Shown here: in pieces, positions 9,309 to 18,203 of the stretch | Numbering within the stretch: position 1 is the first letter of the stretch | Layout of the letters: each line of letters opens with the position of its first letter | Assembly: GCF_001613305.1 (NCBI RefSeq) | Contig: NZ_BDCC01000007.1 | Location: 310,001 to 374,000, forward strand | From: Nocardia vaccinii NBRC 15922 | GTDB lineage: Bacteria; Actinomycetota; Actinomycetes; Mycobacteriales; Mycobacteriaceae | DNA length: 64,000 nt | Direction: 5' to 3' | Program-made: the position numbers and the translations under genes | Notes under the pieces: generated by a model | Database searches by the model: none | The model's input: the letters and a program-made list of their open reading frames with translations, nothing else | Told to the model about the DNA's origin: nothing

Positions 9309-9971
9309 TCAGCGAGTCTCGGCGGAGTCCACGATGAGCACGATCAGCTGCCGCTGCCGATGACGGCCGTGATTGCGGGCCTTGGCGTCCGACGGCGCGG
9401 TGGGTCCGCCGCACCACGTGATCGGGCGGCGGGAATCGAGTTTGTCCAGGACCTCGGGCAGGGAGGAATCGATCTGTGCCGTGCGGACCACGCAGATATG
9501 GCATTCGGGCGCGAGGGTGCGACCGCGGAAACCCTGGCCGGGCCCGCCGTCCAGCACCACGGCCCCGGCGTCGGCGACCGCGCCGGCGCAGGTGGTCACC
9601 ATGGCATCCGCGTCGTCCAGTTCCGCGGCGCTGATATGGGAGTCGTCGGTGAGGATCTGGTTGTCCTGCCGCTCGGCCCAGAGCCCGAGCCAGTCCTCGG
9701 GCAGGCCGTGCGGTGCGGCGACCGCGGTGGCTCGCTGAGCGCGCAGGGCCGCGTCCACGGCCTCGGGAATGCCGGCTTCACTCACTCGCGCGATGCGCGC
9801 GCCGTGGTATTCGAGACGTTCGATGAACAGTTCGACGATCGTGCTGCGATCGGCGGGGGACAGATCGGCCGCGCCGCGCCGGTGACCGGGGAAAAGGCTG
9901 ACCGTGCGATCGTCGTCGGGCAGCGCCTTGAGGCCGTCACGGACTCGGCGCAGGAATTCCTCCCGTGACAT
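9309..9971 (-). CDS. LUD-domain protein (LutC/YkgG type)
   Basis: A 220-residue protein starting at ATG 9971 (MSREEFLRRVRDGL). The LUD fold is indicated by AAPHGLPEDW, TDDSHISAAELDDADAMVTT, GAVVLDGGPGQGFRGRTLAP, and the C-terminal ITWCGGPTAPSDAKAR. LutC proteins act with the iron-sulfur proteins LutA and LutB in lactate oxidation, but neither is present here. The C-terminus after APSD diverges from the usual VHGP segment. Its start codon overlaps by one base the stop of a mini-ORF upstream. Confidence 0.8.
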   Translation of the reverse strand: MSREEFLRRVRDGLKALPDDDRTVSLFPGHRRGAADLSPADRSTIVELFIERLEYHGARIARVSEAGIPEAVDAALRAQRATAVAAPHGLPEDWLGLWAERQDNQILTDDSHISAAELDDADAMVTTCAGAVADAGAVVLDGGPGQGFRGRTLAPECHICVVRTAQIDSSLPEVLDKLDSRRPITWCGGPTAPSDAKARNHGRHRQRQLIVLIVDSAETR

Positions 9972-10060
9972 CAGCGGCACCCTCCGGGGGCACATCGGCC
10001 GGTCGTATCGTCGAGCGTGGACTGCGGATCGGTGCCACGGATGACGAGCGCCGTGCGCAT
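9971..10060 (-). CDS. 29-residue two-cysteine mini-ORF coupled to the LUD gene
   Basis: The frame reads MRTALVIRGT, then DPQSTLDDTTGR, ending CAPGGCR. Its TGA overlaps the ATG of the LUD gene (TGATG), a translational coupling arrangement. A purine-rich GAAAGGGGG lies upstream of the ATG, although its spacing is long. The paired cysteines at the very end suggest either a regulatory leader peptide of the cysteine-sensing kind described in mycobacteria, or a small modified peptide. The remaining leader, 10061-10277, shows no clear gene. Confidence 0.45.
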   Translation of the reverse strand: MRTALVIRGTDPQSTLDDTTGRCAPGGCR

Positions 10061-10277
10061 GTGGCGGCCCCCTTTCTGACCGGCTGCGCAGCATCGTGCG
10101 ACACCGGAATCCGGGGCGAGACGAGCTGTGCGGGTGCTGCTGGCGCACACCCGTGCGGGTGGGCGCGCTGGTGAAGATCTTGCACACAGGCTACCCGGGG
10201 CGAGCGACGCGATTGCTCGAGGGACGCTCCGTGGCACGCCGCCGGAACATTCGTGGAGTGGAACGCGCTGGTCGTGA

Positions 10278-11417
10278 TCAGTGCGCGGCGGTGCGGATCT
10301 GGGTGAGGAATTCGGCGTTCGTCTCGGTCTGCCGCAGGCCGGTCAGCAGCAGTTCGACGGACTGGCCGGGATCGCGTCCGGCGAGCGTGCCGCGCAGCGA
10401 TCGGGTGGCGGCGAGTTCGTCGGGAGTCAGCAGCAGCTCCTCCTTGCGGGTGCTGGAGCGTTCGATGTCGACCGCGGGGAAGGTGCGTCGATCGGCGATG
10501 TGGCGGTCGAGTTTGAGCTCGGCGTTGCCGGTGCTCTTGTACTCCTCGAAGATGACGGTGTCGGCGGTCGAACCGGTTTCCACCAGGGTGGTGGCGATGA
10601 TGGTGAGCGATCCGCCGTTCTCGATGTTGCGGGCCGCGCCGAGGAACTTCTTCGGCGGGGCCAGGGCTCCGGCGTCCACGCCGCCGGACAGGATGCGGCC
10701 CGATCCCGCGGCCGCGAGGTTGTAGGCGCGTGCCAGCCGGGTCAGTGAATCCAGCAGAACCACGACGTCGCGGCCGGTTTCGACGAGACGTTTGGCATGT
10801 TCGATGGCGAGTTCGGCCAGCGCGATGTGATCGCGGGCGGGCAGGTCGAACGTGGCCGCGGCGATATCGGCGGGCACCGCGCGGGACAGGTCGGTGACCT
10901 CCTCGGGCCGTTCGCCGACGAGTACCAGCATCAGCTGGCATTCGGGGTGGTTCTTCGCGATGCCGTGCGCGATCGACTGCAGCACAGAGGTTTTGCCCGC
11001 CTTGGGCGGTGCGACGATCAGGGCGCGTTGCCCCTTGCCGATCGGCATGATCAGATCCGTTATGCGCGTGGTCATCTCGTGCGGTTCGGTCTCGAGTCGC
11101 AGACGGTCCTGTGGATAGATGGGCGTCAGATCGGCGAAATGCGGTCGGCGCCGGGCATTTTCGGGCGGTAGGCCATTGATCCGATCGACGCCGGTCAACG
11201 GGGCGAATTTGACGCCCTCTCGCGGCGTGCCCGCGGTTCCGGTGACGGTGTCGCCCCGGCGCAGGCCGTATTCGCGGATCAGGCGCGGCGGGACGTGGAC
11301 GTCGTTCGGGCCGGGCAGATATCCCTCGACCCGCAGTGCCGCGTGGTTTCCGGTGATGTCGAGGATGCCGGTCACCGATGTGCCCGGCTCCTGGGTGTGA
11401 TTCATGTTGTCTTTCAT
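10278..11417 (-). CDS. Short paralogue of transcription termination factor Rho
   Basis: A 379-residue hexameric RNA helicase-type ATPase. It has an N-terminal RNA-binding region (GILDITGNHAALRVEGYLP), then Walker A APPKAGKTS, Walker B VVVLLDSLTRLARAYN, and the Rho-specific Q/R-loop region GGVDAGALAPPKKFLGAARN with TTLVETGSTADTVIFEEYK. Actinobacterial housekeeping Rho is normally far longer because of an inserted basic N-terminal region, which is absent here. This is probably a secondary Rho. ATG at 11417 is preceded by AGGAG. Confidence 0.85.
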   Translation of the reverse strand: MKDNMNHTQEPGTSVTGILDITGNHAALRVEGYLPGPNDVHVPPRLIREYGLRRGDTVTGTAGTPREGVKFAPLTGVDRINGLPPENARRRPHFADLTPIYPQDRLRLETEPHEMTTRITDLIMPIGKGQRALIVAPPKAGKTSVLQSIAHGIAKNHPECQLMLVLVGERPEEVTDLSRAVPADIAAATFDLPARDHIALAELAIEHAKRLVETGRDVVVLLDSLTRLARAYNLAAAGSGRILSGGVDAGALAPPKKFLGAARNIENGGSLTIIATTLVETGSTADTVIFEEYKSTGNAELKLDRHIADRRTFPAVDIERSSTRKEELLLTPDELAATRSLRGTLAGRDPGQSVELLLTGLRQTETNAEFLTQIRTAAH

Positions 11418-11700
11418 GGGTTTCTACTCCTGAGAGGGAATGCGCGGTCTGGTGGCGGCGGATGCGCGCATCGTGCGGGCAGCGCTTCGCCGAAGGGGCC
11501 GTACCGGTTCGAATGCGGCGGATCGGAAAATGATCCGATCGGCGCGGATTCCGGGAGGTGCGGGCTGGAGAACTCTCGTGGGAGGGACCGTGTCCACCTA
11601 CATCCACAAGCTGCGAACGATGCCAACCATAGCCGTACTCATCACAACACGCAATGGTGCTTCGTTGTTCCCGGTGCGGCGGATCGGATCGCGGGACCGG

Positions 11701-11742
11701 CGAGGGGCCCGGACTCGCGCTGTCGCGAGCTCGGGCCCCTCG
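11701..11742. terminator. Strong hairpin downstream of the ClC gene
   Basis: CGAGGGGCCCG (11701-11711) pairs perfectly with 11732-11742, and an inner CTCGCG/CGCGAG stem closes on CTGT. It follows the stop of the minus-strand ClC gene by about 30 bp and precedes rho. There is no U-run, as is common in actinobacteria. The rest of the 11418-11774 gap holds no recognisable gene. Confidence 0.7.
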
Positions 11743-11774
11743 AATTCGGTTTGCGGTGTATTACCTTGCAACCG

Positions 11775-13625
11775 TTAGGTATTCGTCGTCACGGAATCCA
11801 CCTTCGGTTGCGGGGCGGTATGCCGGAAGCGCGGCGGCCGACGACGCGACGTGGGACGCTGATCACGCAGCGTCAGCACCCGCTCGCGGTGGTGTTCCTC
11901 GTGCAGATCCCGGCGACGAGCATGCAGCAGCTGCTCGAACGCGATCACCCCGAGCAGACGGGTGGGGCTGTCGCGATCCACCACCGGCGCGTAGGTGACA
12001 TCGGCGGTCGCCAGTTTGTTGGCCACCTCGCGCAGGGTGTCGTCCGGATGCACGATCGCGCGGGCGGGAACCACCGACGCGCCGACGTTTCCGTCCGCGC
12101 ACAATGCCAGCCGGTTGCGGGTGGTGACGCCGATGAGTTGCCCGGCCGGATCCACCACCGGATACAACGTCGCGAAACGGGTGCGGGGCAATACCTTTTC
12201 GATCGTTTCAGCGGCCGACAGCACCACCGGATCGGTATGCATCACCTCGGCGGCGAAGAACGTCTCCAGCGGATCGGTGGTGTATTCGCGGGTCAGATGC
12301 AGGCGCCGGCGGGCGATCTTCTCGGTGAGCACCGAACGCTTGAGCAGCAGCACCGACACCGCGTAGGCCGAGACCGAGGCCACCACCAGCGGCATCAGAT
12401 CGTTCCAGGCGTGGGTCAGCTCACAGGTGAAGACGATTCCGGTCAGCGGCGAGCGCATCACACCGCCGACCACCGCGGCCAGACCGCACATCGCCCAGAG
12501 CCCGGCCGTCGCATGCGGCAGCAGCCCGCCCTCGGCGGCGCCGAGCGCCGCACCGATCATGAACACCGGCGCGAGCACGCCGCCGGATGTGCCCGATCCC
12601 AGGGAGATCGACCAGATCAGCGTCTTGACCACCAGAATTCCGATGATCAGCGAAACCGTGCCCCGTCCGGTCAGCAGCTGATCGATGACGTCGTACCCCA
12701 CGCCGAGCGCACGCGGTTCGATCAGGCCGCCCACACCGATGATCACGCCACCGATGGCGGGCCACCACATCCAGTGCACCGGCAGTCGCCCGAAGCCGTC
12801 CTCGGCGAGGTAGACCAACGCGGTCGCGGCGATAGCCAGCAGACCGCCGGTGATACCGGGAATCAGGGCCAGCGCGTCGGTGAGCGCGCCGGGCGTGCCG
12901 GCCGATGTGGGCACGGCGAACACCGGACTGTTGCCCAACAGCAGCCACCGGCACATCGTGGCGATCACGACCGCCGTGGCGACGGGAATGAAACTGCGCG
13001 GCCGCCATTCGAACAGCAGCAGTTCCACCGCGAGCAGAATCGATGCCAGCGGCGCGTTGAAGGTCGCGGCCATACCACCCGCCGCACCGGCCACCAGCAG
13101 GGCCTTGCGCTCGTCGGCGGTCAGTTTCAGCAACTGCGCCAGGATCGAGCCGATGGCGCCGCCGGTCATGATGATCGGACCTTCGGCGCCGAACGGCCCG
13201 CCCGAGCCGATGCTGATCGCCGAGGACACCGGTTTCAGGATCGCGACGCGCGGGGCCACCCGGCTGCCGCCGGTGAGGATGGCCTCGATCGCCTCGGGCA
13301 TGCCGTGCCCGCGGATCTTCTCCGATCCGTAGCGGGCCATCAATCCGATCACCAGACCGCCGATGATCGGCGCGATCAGGACCAGCCACCACGGGTGATG
13401 CTGTGCGCCAGGGGCGATCATCGCGGTGCTGACGCGTTGGTAGAAAACGAGATTCGTGATCAGCCCGATCAGCTTCAGCAGGCCGTAGGCCGCCAGGGCC
13501 GCGGCCGCGCCGACCGGGATCGCCAGGCCGGCGATGGCCAGCATCCGTGGTCTGACGTTGAAGTCGCCCAGATGCGCCGCGTGTTCGCGCGTCGCCCGGG
13601 CAGCGGAACCGTGCCGGAATTTCAT
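11775..13625 (-). CDS. ClC-family chloride/proton antiporter with C-terminal CBS pair
   Basis: A 616-residue membrane protein starting at ATG 13625. It has the ClC signature sequences GSGGPFGAEGP, with the external gating glutamate, and GSGTSGGVLAP. FEWRPRSF supplies the internal proton glutamate in the same place as E203 of the E. coli exchanger, so it is predicted to be an exchanger rather than a channel. About ten hydrophobic segments precede a cytosolic tail with two CBS domains (EVMHTDPVVLSAAET and HPDDTLREVANKLA). Its start overlaps the stop of the MarR gene by 4 bp (ATGA), so the two form an operon. Confidence 0.92.
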   Translation of the reverse strand: MKFRHGSAARATREHAAHLGDFNVRPRMLAIAGLAIPVGAAAALAAYGLLKLIGLITNLVFYQRVSTAMIAPGAQHHPWWLVLIAPIIGGLVIGLMARYGSEKIRGHGMPEAIEAILTGGSRVAPRVAILKPVSSAISIGSGGPFGAEGPIIMTGGAIGSILAQLLKLTADERKALLVAGAAGGMAATFNAPLASILLAVELLLFEWRPRSFIPVATAVVIATMCRWLLLGNSPVFAVPTSAGTPGALTDALALIPGITGGLLAIAATALVYLAEDGFGRLPVHWMWWPAIGGVIIGVGGLIEPRALGVGYDVIDQLLTGRGTVSLIIGILVVKTLIWSISLGSGTSGGVLAPVFMIGAALGAAEGGLLPHATAGLWAMCGLAAVVGGVMRSPLTGIVFTCELTHAWNDLMPLVVASVSAYAVSVLLLKRSVLTEKIARRRLHLTREYTTDPLETFFAAEVMHTDPVVLSAAETIEKVLPRTRFATLYPVVDPAGQLIGVTTRNRLALCADGNVGASVVPARAIVHPDDTLREVANKLATADVTYAPVVDRDSPTRLLGVIAFEQLLHARRRDLHEEHHRERVLTLRDQRPTSRRRPPRFRHTAPQPKVDSVTTNT

Positions 13626-14098
13626 AACGCACCCACCAGACTCACCGAGGTCTCCGCGGCGGCACGCACCAGGTCGTGTGCGGCCGCCGAAATCGCCTGC
13701 CGTTTCTCTTCCGGCAGTTGATCGAGGATGGTGCGGAACGCGGCGTGGCGAGCGTCGAGCACCTCGTCCACGATCTGTCGCCCGGCCTCGGTCACCTCGA
13801 CGGTGACCACGCTGCGGTTGTGCGCGTCGGTGCCGCGGCTCAGATAACCGCGGCTCTCGAGCTTGTCCGCCAGCCGCGTCACCGACGAGGCGTTGACGCC
13901 CAGCGCCGTTGCCAGACGTGAGCACGGCACCCGGCCCAGGGTTTGCAGAACCAGCAGCAGCCGCATTTGCGGGAAGGTGACTCCGGGTGGGGCGACATGT
14001 GCGCTGTCCCAGGCGATTCCGACCAGTGTGCGCGTCAGGATCTCCAACGCCGCCACGTCCGGGCGCGGCTCGCCAACCGGTTCCTCGTCAACTTGCAC
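13622..14098 (-). CDS. MarR-family regulator, first gene of the ClC operon
   Basis: A 158-residue protein with GTG start. The winged helix-turn-helix contains FPQMRLLLVLQTLG, CSRLATALGVNASSVTRLAD, KLESRGYLSRGTD and the wing NRSVVTVEVTEAG. It is translationally coupled to the ClC antiporter gene, suggesting that it controls that transporter and itself. No convincing operator was found upstream. Confidence 0.9.
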   Translation of the reverse strand: MQVDEEPVGEPRPDVAALEILTRTLVGIAWDSAHVAPPGVTFPQMRLLLVLQTLGRVPCSRLATALGVNASSVTRLADKLESRGYLSRGTDAHNRSVVTVEVTEAGRQIVDEVLDARHAAFRTILDQLPEEKRQAISAAAHDLVRAAAETSVSLVGAL

Positions 14099-14444
14099 TA
14101 AACAAGAGTTGCCAACAGCAAATGTTCGGTCAAGTAAAGTCGCCGGATTGTGCGGGTGATCACACGTGCCCGGCCGATCGCGAGTTCCTCGGTCCTACCC
14201 ATCGCGCCGTGCAACCGCACCGCGTTGCGACCCGGGAAGCGGGCCGCGCGGCCGATCGTGGCCCGCGGCCGCGGCGCGGGCACGTTCGTCCTGCGGCGCA
14301 CTGAGCCTCAGCGTCACCACCGAGTTCGCCCGCGAACAGTCGCCCTCGGGCCGGCTCCAGATTCGCGGCCCGGCAACGTGCGTGGACCGGCTGCAAGTCT
14401 GTGGGCAGGCCGCGGGTGTGTTTTCCAGCGCGCACACAGCAGTG
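14099..14444. other. Intergenic region without recognisable gene
   Basis: About 345 bp between the MarR gene and the terminator of the GMC gene. Several overlapping high-GC frames are open on both strands, but none shows a family resemblance, a good ribosome site or plausible amino-acid composition. Confidence 0.5.
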
Positions 14445-14477
14445 GACCCGGGCTCGCAACGAGGGCGGGCCCGGGTC
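14445..14477 (-). terminator. Terminator of the GMC oxidoreductase gene
   Basis: GACCCGGGC (14445-14453) and GCCCGGGTC (14469-14477) form a 9-bp perfect stem 14 bp after the minus-strand stop at 14492. No U-tract is seen. Confidence 0.65.
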
Positions 14478-14491
14478 TGCGGTTCAGCGAA

Positions 14492-16132
14492 TTACTTTCC
14501 GGCGGTGATGAACTGGGCCGCCATCTCGCCGATCATGTAGCACGGGGCGTTGGTGTTGCCGCCGGTGATGCTCGGCATGATCGAGGCGTCCGCGACGCGC
14601 AGGCCCTCGATGCCGTTGACCTTCAGCGTCGGATCCACGACCGCGCGCTCGTCCACACCCATCCGGCAGGTGCCGACCGGGTGGTACACCGAGTGGATGC
14701 GGTTGGGCAGCTCGGCGCGCAGCGCCGTCTCGTCCATCAGATCCGGGCCGGGAGAGTATTCCTCGGTGATATCCCCGGCGATGGTCTTGTTCGCCATGAT
14801 CTCGCGGATCAGCCGGATGGCCTCGACGAGGAATTCCGTATCGGCCGAATCGGACAGGTAGCCCGGGTCGATCAGCGGCGAGGCCAGCGGATCGTTCGAG
14901 GCCAGGCGCACCTCGCCGCGGCTCTTGGGGTAGATGAGGGTCGGGAAGACGGTCAGCGCGGAGCGCTTGTCCACCATGTGCAGCTTGTCCTCGTCCTGGT
15001 TCGGCACCGGATAGCTCCAGGGCAGGGCGTGGATCTGCATATCCGGCACGTCGCCGGTGGCGAATTTGGTCTTGACGAATCCGGCCACCTCGAACACAGT
15101 GCGGCCCATCCAAGAGCTGCCCGGTTTCATCAGCTCGCGCATGATGCCGCGGGCGAAATAGGCCGGGGTGCCGTGGTGGATGGCCTTCTTGGAGACGAAC
15201 GTCATCGGCACGAACAGATGGTCGTGCAGGTTCTGGCCGACCGGTAGATCGGCCTGGACGTCGATGCCGAGATCGCGCAGGTGTCCGGCCGGGCCGATGC
15301 CCGAGAGCATCAGGATCTGCGCCGAGGCCATCACGCCGCCGGAGACCACGACCTCCTTGGCGGCGCGGATGATCCGGCGGCCGCCCTTGGAGTCGATGAC
15401 CTCCACGCCGGTCGCCCGGCCCTTCTCGATGACCACCCGCGCGACGTGTGTGTGGGTCAGCACGGTCAGGTTCGGATTCGGCCGCTCGGTGATGAAACCG
15501 CGAGAGGAGCTGTAGCGCAACCCATTTCGCACGCTCTGCTGGAAGATGCTGATGCCCTCCTGCGATTCGCCGTTGTAGTCGGCGATGCGCGGGACGTTCA
15601 GGGTCTCCGAGGCGGCCTGCATGAACAGCTGCGAGATCGGAGTCAGCTCCTGCTGCCGGGTGACCTGGATGGGGCCGCCCGCGCCGCGGTATTCGCTGGC
15701 GCCCTCCTCCCAGTTCTCCAGCTTCTTGTATGCGGCCAGGACGTTCTCGTACTCCCAGCCCGCACAGCCCTCGGCCGCCCAGGAGTCGAAGTTGGCCCGG
15801 TTGCCGCGCACGAACAGCATGCCGTTGACCGAGCTGGAACCGCCGAGCACCTTGCCGCGGGTCATCGGGATCGCGCGGTCGTTGGCGTACTTCTGCGGAA
15901 TCGAATACTGGCTCCAGGTCACCCGATGCTTGAGCTGGGGGACGGTGTGCACCATCGTGATCATGCCCGGACTGGTCACCAGCCGGGTGTTGTCCTTGCG
16001 CCCGGCCTCCAGCAGGATCACGCGAGCGCCGTTCTCGGCCAGCCGGCCCGCGACCACGGCGCCGGAGCTGCCCGCGCCCACGACGATGTAATCGGCCTCG
16101 CTGGTTCCCGCGCTGTGCGGAGAGACGGTCAT
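14492..16132 (-). CDS. GMC-family FAD-dependent alcohol/choline-type dehydrogenase
   Basis: A 546-residue flavoprotein starting at ATG 16132. Family features are the FAD loop YIVVGAGSSGAVVAGRL, the GMC signatures VLGGSSSVNGMLFVRG and SGGVMASAQILMLSGIGP, and the C-terminal active-site region HPVGTCRMG with ADASIMPSITGGNTNAP. GMC enzymes oxidise primary alcohols (choline, alkanols, sterol-derived alcohols). It diverges from a CYP125-like gene, with a KstR-type box between them, so a role in steroid or terpenoid alcohol oxidation is likely but inferred. The hairpin at 14445 ends the transcript. Confidence 0.9.
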   Translation of the reverse strand: MTVSPHSAGTSEADYIVVGAGSSGAVVAGRLAENGARVILLEAGRKDNTRLVTSPGMITMVHTVPQLKHRVTWSQYSIPQKYANDRAIPMTRGKVLGGSSSVNGMLFVRGNRANFDSWAAEGCAGWEYENVLAAYKKLENWEEGASEYRGAGGPIQVTRQQELTPISQLFMQAASETLNVPRIADYNGESQEGISIFQQSVRNGLRYSSSRGFITERPNPNLTVLTHTHVARVVIEKGRATGVEVIDSKGGRRIIRAAKEVVVSGGVMASAQILMLSGIGPAGHLRDLGIDVQADLPVGQNLHDHLFVPMTFVSKKAIHHGTPAYFARGIMRELMKPGSSWMGRTVFEVAGFVKTKFATGDVPDMQIHALPWSYPVPNQDEDKLHMVDKRSALTVFPTLIYPKSRGEVRLASNDPLASPLIDPGYLSDSADTEFLVEAIRLIREIMANKTIAGDITEEYSPGPDLMDETALRAELPNRIHSVYHPVGTCRMGVDERAVVDPTLKVNGIEGLRVADASIMPSITGGNTNAPCYMIGEMAAQFITAGK

Positions 16133-16195
16133 GGTTCGTTACCTCATCCTCGAAGTAGTCGTGGGCAGATCGGGGCGCGTGCCTCGAAGCCACTG

Positions 16196-16209
16196 TAGAA
16201 CAAGTTCTA
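16196..16209. promoter_or_regulatory. KstR-type operator
   Basis: TAGAACAAGTTCTA fits TNNAACNNGTTNNA, the motif bound by the cholesterol-catabolism repressor KstR of mycobacteria and rhodococci, at every defined position. It lies between the divergent GMC and CYP125-like genes, a typical KstR target. The repressor gene itself is not in the window. Confidence 0.7.
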
Positions 16210-16386
16210 ATTCTGGTGAAGATCCGGTTTGTCGCGCTCTCGTCAAGGGGCCGATCAGGCGGTCTTGATCACCGTCGAGGGAAAGGTTCCCGGATGCCTG
16301 CGGAGAGGGCCCGCGAAGTGCTTCAATCGTAGAACCCGTTTCATTTCCGTCCCGGTTCGCATAGTCGCGAACGGTGAGGAGGGGTC

Positions 16387-17622
16387 ATGCCCGAGCCTTC
16401 GATCCCCGCCGGGTTCGACTTCACCGACCCCGCCCTGTGGGAAGTGCGCAGTCCTGTCGCGGAATTCGCCGAACTCCGGCGCACCGCCCCGGTCTGGTGG
16501 AACGCCCAGATCCCGGAATACGCGGCCCCGTTCGACGACGGCGGGTACTGGGTGGTGAGCCGGCACGAGGACATCCGGGAGATCTCGCGTCATCCGGAGA
16601 TCTACTCCTCGCAGGCCAATGGCGCGCTCATCCGGATAGACCCGAACGGCACGCCCGAGGAGCGGGAGGTCGCGAACACCTCGCTGATGCTGAACATGGA
16701 TCCGCCGCGGCACACCAAACTGCGCCGGATCATCTCGCAGGGATTCACGCCGCGCGCCGTCGAGAGCCTGCGGGCTGTGCTGACCGAACGCGCGGAGCGA
16801 ATCGTGCACGCCGCCAAGCAGATCGGTGGCGGTGACTTCGTTCAGCAGGTGGCGTGCGAATTGCCGTTACAGGCCATCGCCGAACTGCTCGGGGTGCCGC
16901 AGGAGGACCGGTACAAGCTGTTCACCTGGTCCAACGAGTTGCTCAGCGCCGACGATCCGGAATATCGCGACGGCAAGCTGGCCACCGTGGAGTTGATCGG
17001 TTACGCGTACGCGATGGCCGATCAGCGGCGGGTGCATCCGCTCGACGACATCGTCAGCAGGCTCGTCAACGCCGATGTCGATGGTGAGGCGCTGACCTCG
17101 GACGAATTCGGATTCTTCATGATGCTGCTGACCGTCGCGGGGAACGAGACCACCCGCAACGCGATCACGCACGGGATGAAGGCGTTCGTGGATCATCCCG
17201 AACAGTGGGAGCTGTACCGACAGCGGCGTCCGGCCACCGCGCCCGACGAGATCGTGCGCTGGGCGACTCCCGTGAGCGTCTTCCAGCGCACCGCGACCCG
17301 CGATGTGGAGCTGGCCGGTCAGCGGATCGCCGCCGGGCAGCGGCTCGGGTTGTTCTACAGTTCGGCCAATTTCGACGAAGCCGAATTCGATGATCCGTTC
17401 AGTTTCGACGTTCTGCGCGATCCGAATCCGCATTTGGGCTTCGGCGGGACCGGGACGCACTACTGCGTCGGGGCGAATCTGGCCAGGCTGGAGATCGATC
17501 TGATGTTCAATGCGATCGCCGACACCATGCCGGAGCTGCGGGAAGTCGAGGAGCCGGTGCGGTTGCGGTCGGGGTGGATCAATGGAATCAAGCACTGGCG
17601 GGTGGATTACGGGACGGCCTAG
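16387..17622 (+). CDS. cyp125: CYP125-family cytochrome P450 (steroid C26/27 hydroxylase type)
   Basis: A 411-residue P450 starting at ATG 16387. It keeps the CYP125 pattern as I remember it from M. tuberculosis: PAGFDFTDPALWE at the N-terminus, PVAEFAELRRTAPVWWN, LMLNMDPPRHTKLRRIISQG, FTPRAVE, the I-helix AGNETTRNAITHGMKAF, the K-helix EIVRWATPV, and the haem loop FGGTGTHYCVGANLAR with its cysteine ligand. CYP125 enzymes oxidise the sterol side-chain terminus. The KstR-type box 180 bp upstream supports this. It could instead be a close paralogue with another terpenoid substrate. Confidence 0.85.
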   Translation: MPEPSIPAGFDFTDPALWEVRSPVAEFAELRRTAPVWWNAQIPEYAAPFDDGGYWVVSRHEDIREISRHPEIYSSQANGALIRIDPNGTPEEREVANTSLMLNMDPPRHTKLRRIISQGFTPRAVESLRAVLTERAERIVHAAKQIGGGDFVQQVACELPLQAIAELLGVPQEDRYKLFTWSNELLSADDPEYRDGKLATVELIGYAYAMADQRRVHPLDDIVSRLVNADVDGEALTSDEFGFFMMLLTVAGNETTRNAITHGMKAFVDHPEQWELYRQRRPATAPDEIVRWATPVSVFQRTATRDVELAGQRIAAGQRLGLFYSSANFDEAEFDDPFSFDVLRDPNPHLGFGGTGTHYCVGANLARLEIDLMFNAIADTMPELREVEEPVRLRSGWINGIKHWRVDYGTA

Positions 17623-17652
17623 CGGAGTGAATCGGAGGTAGCATCTCCCCTT

Positions 17653-18144
17653 GTGAGCATTCGAGAGATTCCCGTCAAAACCCTTGCCGACACGCCCACC
17701 ACCTTGGCCGAATTGGCCGGTGACAAGGCGCTGCTGGTGGTCAACGTGGCCTCGAAGTGCGGCCTGACCCCGCAGTACACGGGTCTGGTCGAACTCCAGC
17801 AGACCTACGGGCCGCGCGGATTCAGTGTGGTCGGCGTGCCGTGTAATCAGTTCATGGGCCAGGAGCCCGGTACCGCGGAGGAGATCGCCGAATTCTGCTC
17901 CACCACCTATGGTGTCGATTTTCCGCTGCTGGAGAAGGTCGACGTCAACGGTGAGGCGCGGCATCCGCTGTATCAGGAGCTGGTGCAGACCGCCGATGCC
18001 GAGGGCACGGCCGGTGACATCCAGTGGAACTTCGAGAAGTTCCTCGTCGATGCCGAGGGCAATGTCGTGGGCCGATTCCGGCCGCGGACCGAGCCGAAGG
18101 ATCCGGCGGTCGTGTCTGCCATCGAAGCCGTTCTGCCGCAGTAA
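17653..18144 (+). CDS. Glutathione-peroxidase-family thiol peroxidase
   Basis: A 163-residue protein with GTG start at 17653. The peroxidatic residue is cysteine (NVASKCGLTPQY), and the GPx motifs VVGVPCNQF and IQWNFEKFLVD are present. Bacterial members usually reduce hydroperoxides with thioredoxin rather than glutathione. It follows the CYP125-like gene by 30 bp and may be cotranscribed. A strong bidirectional hairpin lies right after its stop. Confidence 0.93.
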   Translation: MSIREIPVKTLADTPTTLAELAGDKALLVVNVASKCGLTPQYTGLVELQQTYGPRGFSVVGVPCNQFMGQEPGTAEEIAEFCSTTYGVDFPLLEKVDVNGEARHPLYQELVQTADAEGTAGDIQWNFEKFLVDAEGNVVGRFRPRTEPKDPAVVSAIEAVLPQ

Positions 18145-18161
18145 CTTATCGAACATACAGC

Positions 18162-18190
18162 GCGGGCCACACCGAATCGGTGTGGCCCGC
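18162..18190. terminator. Bidirectional terminator between the GPx gene and cyp51
   Basis: GCGGGCCACACCG (18162-18174) and its exact complement (18178-18190) form a 13-bp stem with a 3-base loop. It separates two convergent genes, ending 13 bp before the cyp51 stop. Confidence 0.85.
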
Positions 18191-18203
18191 TTACGGTTGC
18201 CGG

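Noticed and set aside
11295..13721. 808-codon frame opposite the ClC gene
   Set aside because: Antisense shadow of a well-supported membrane protein; composition is His/Arg/Gln-rich and not protein-like.
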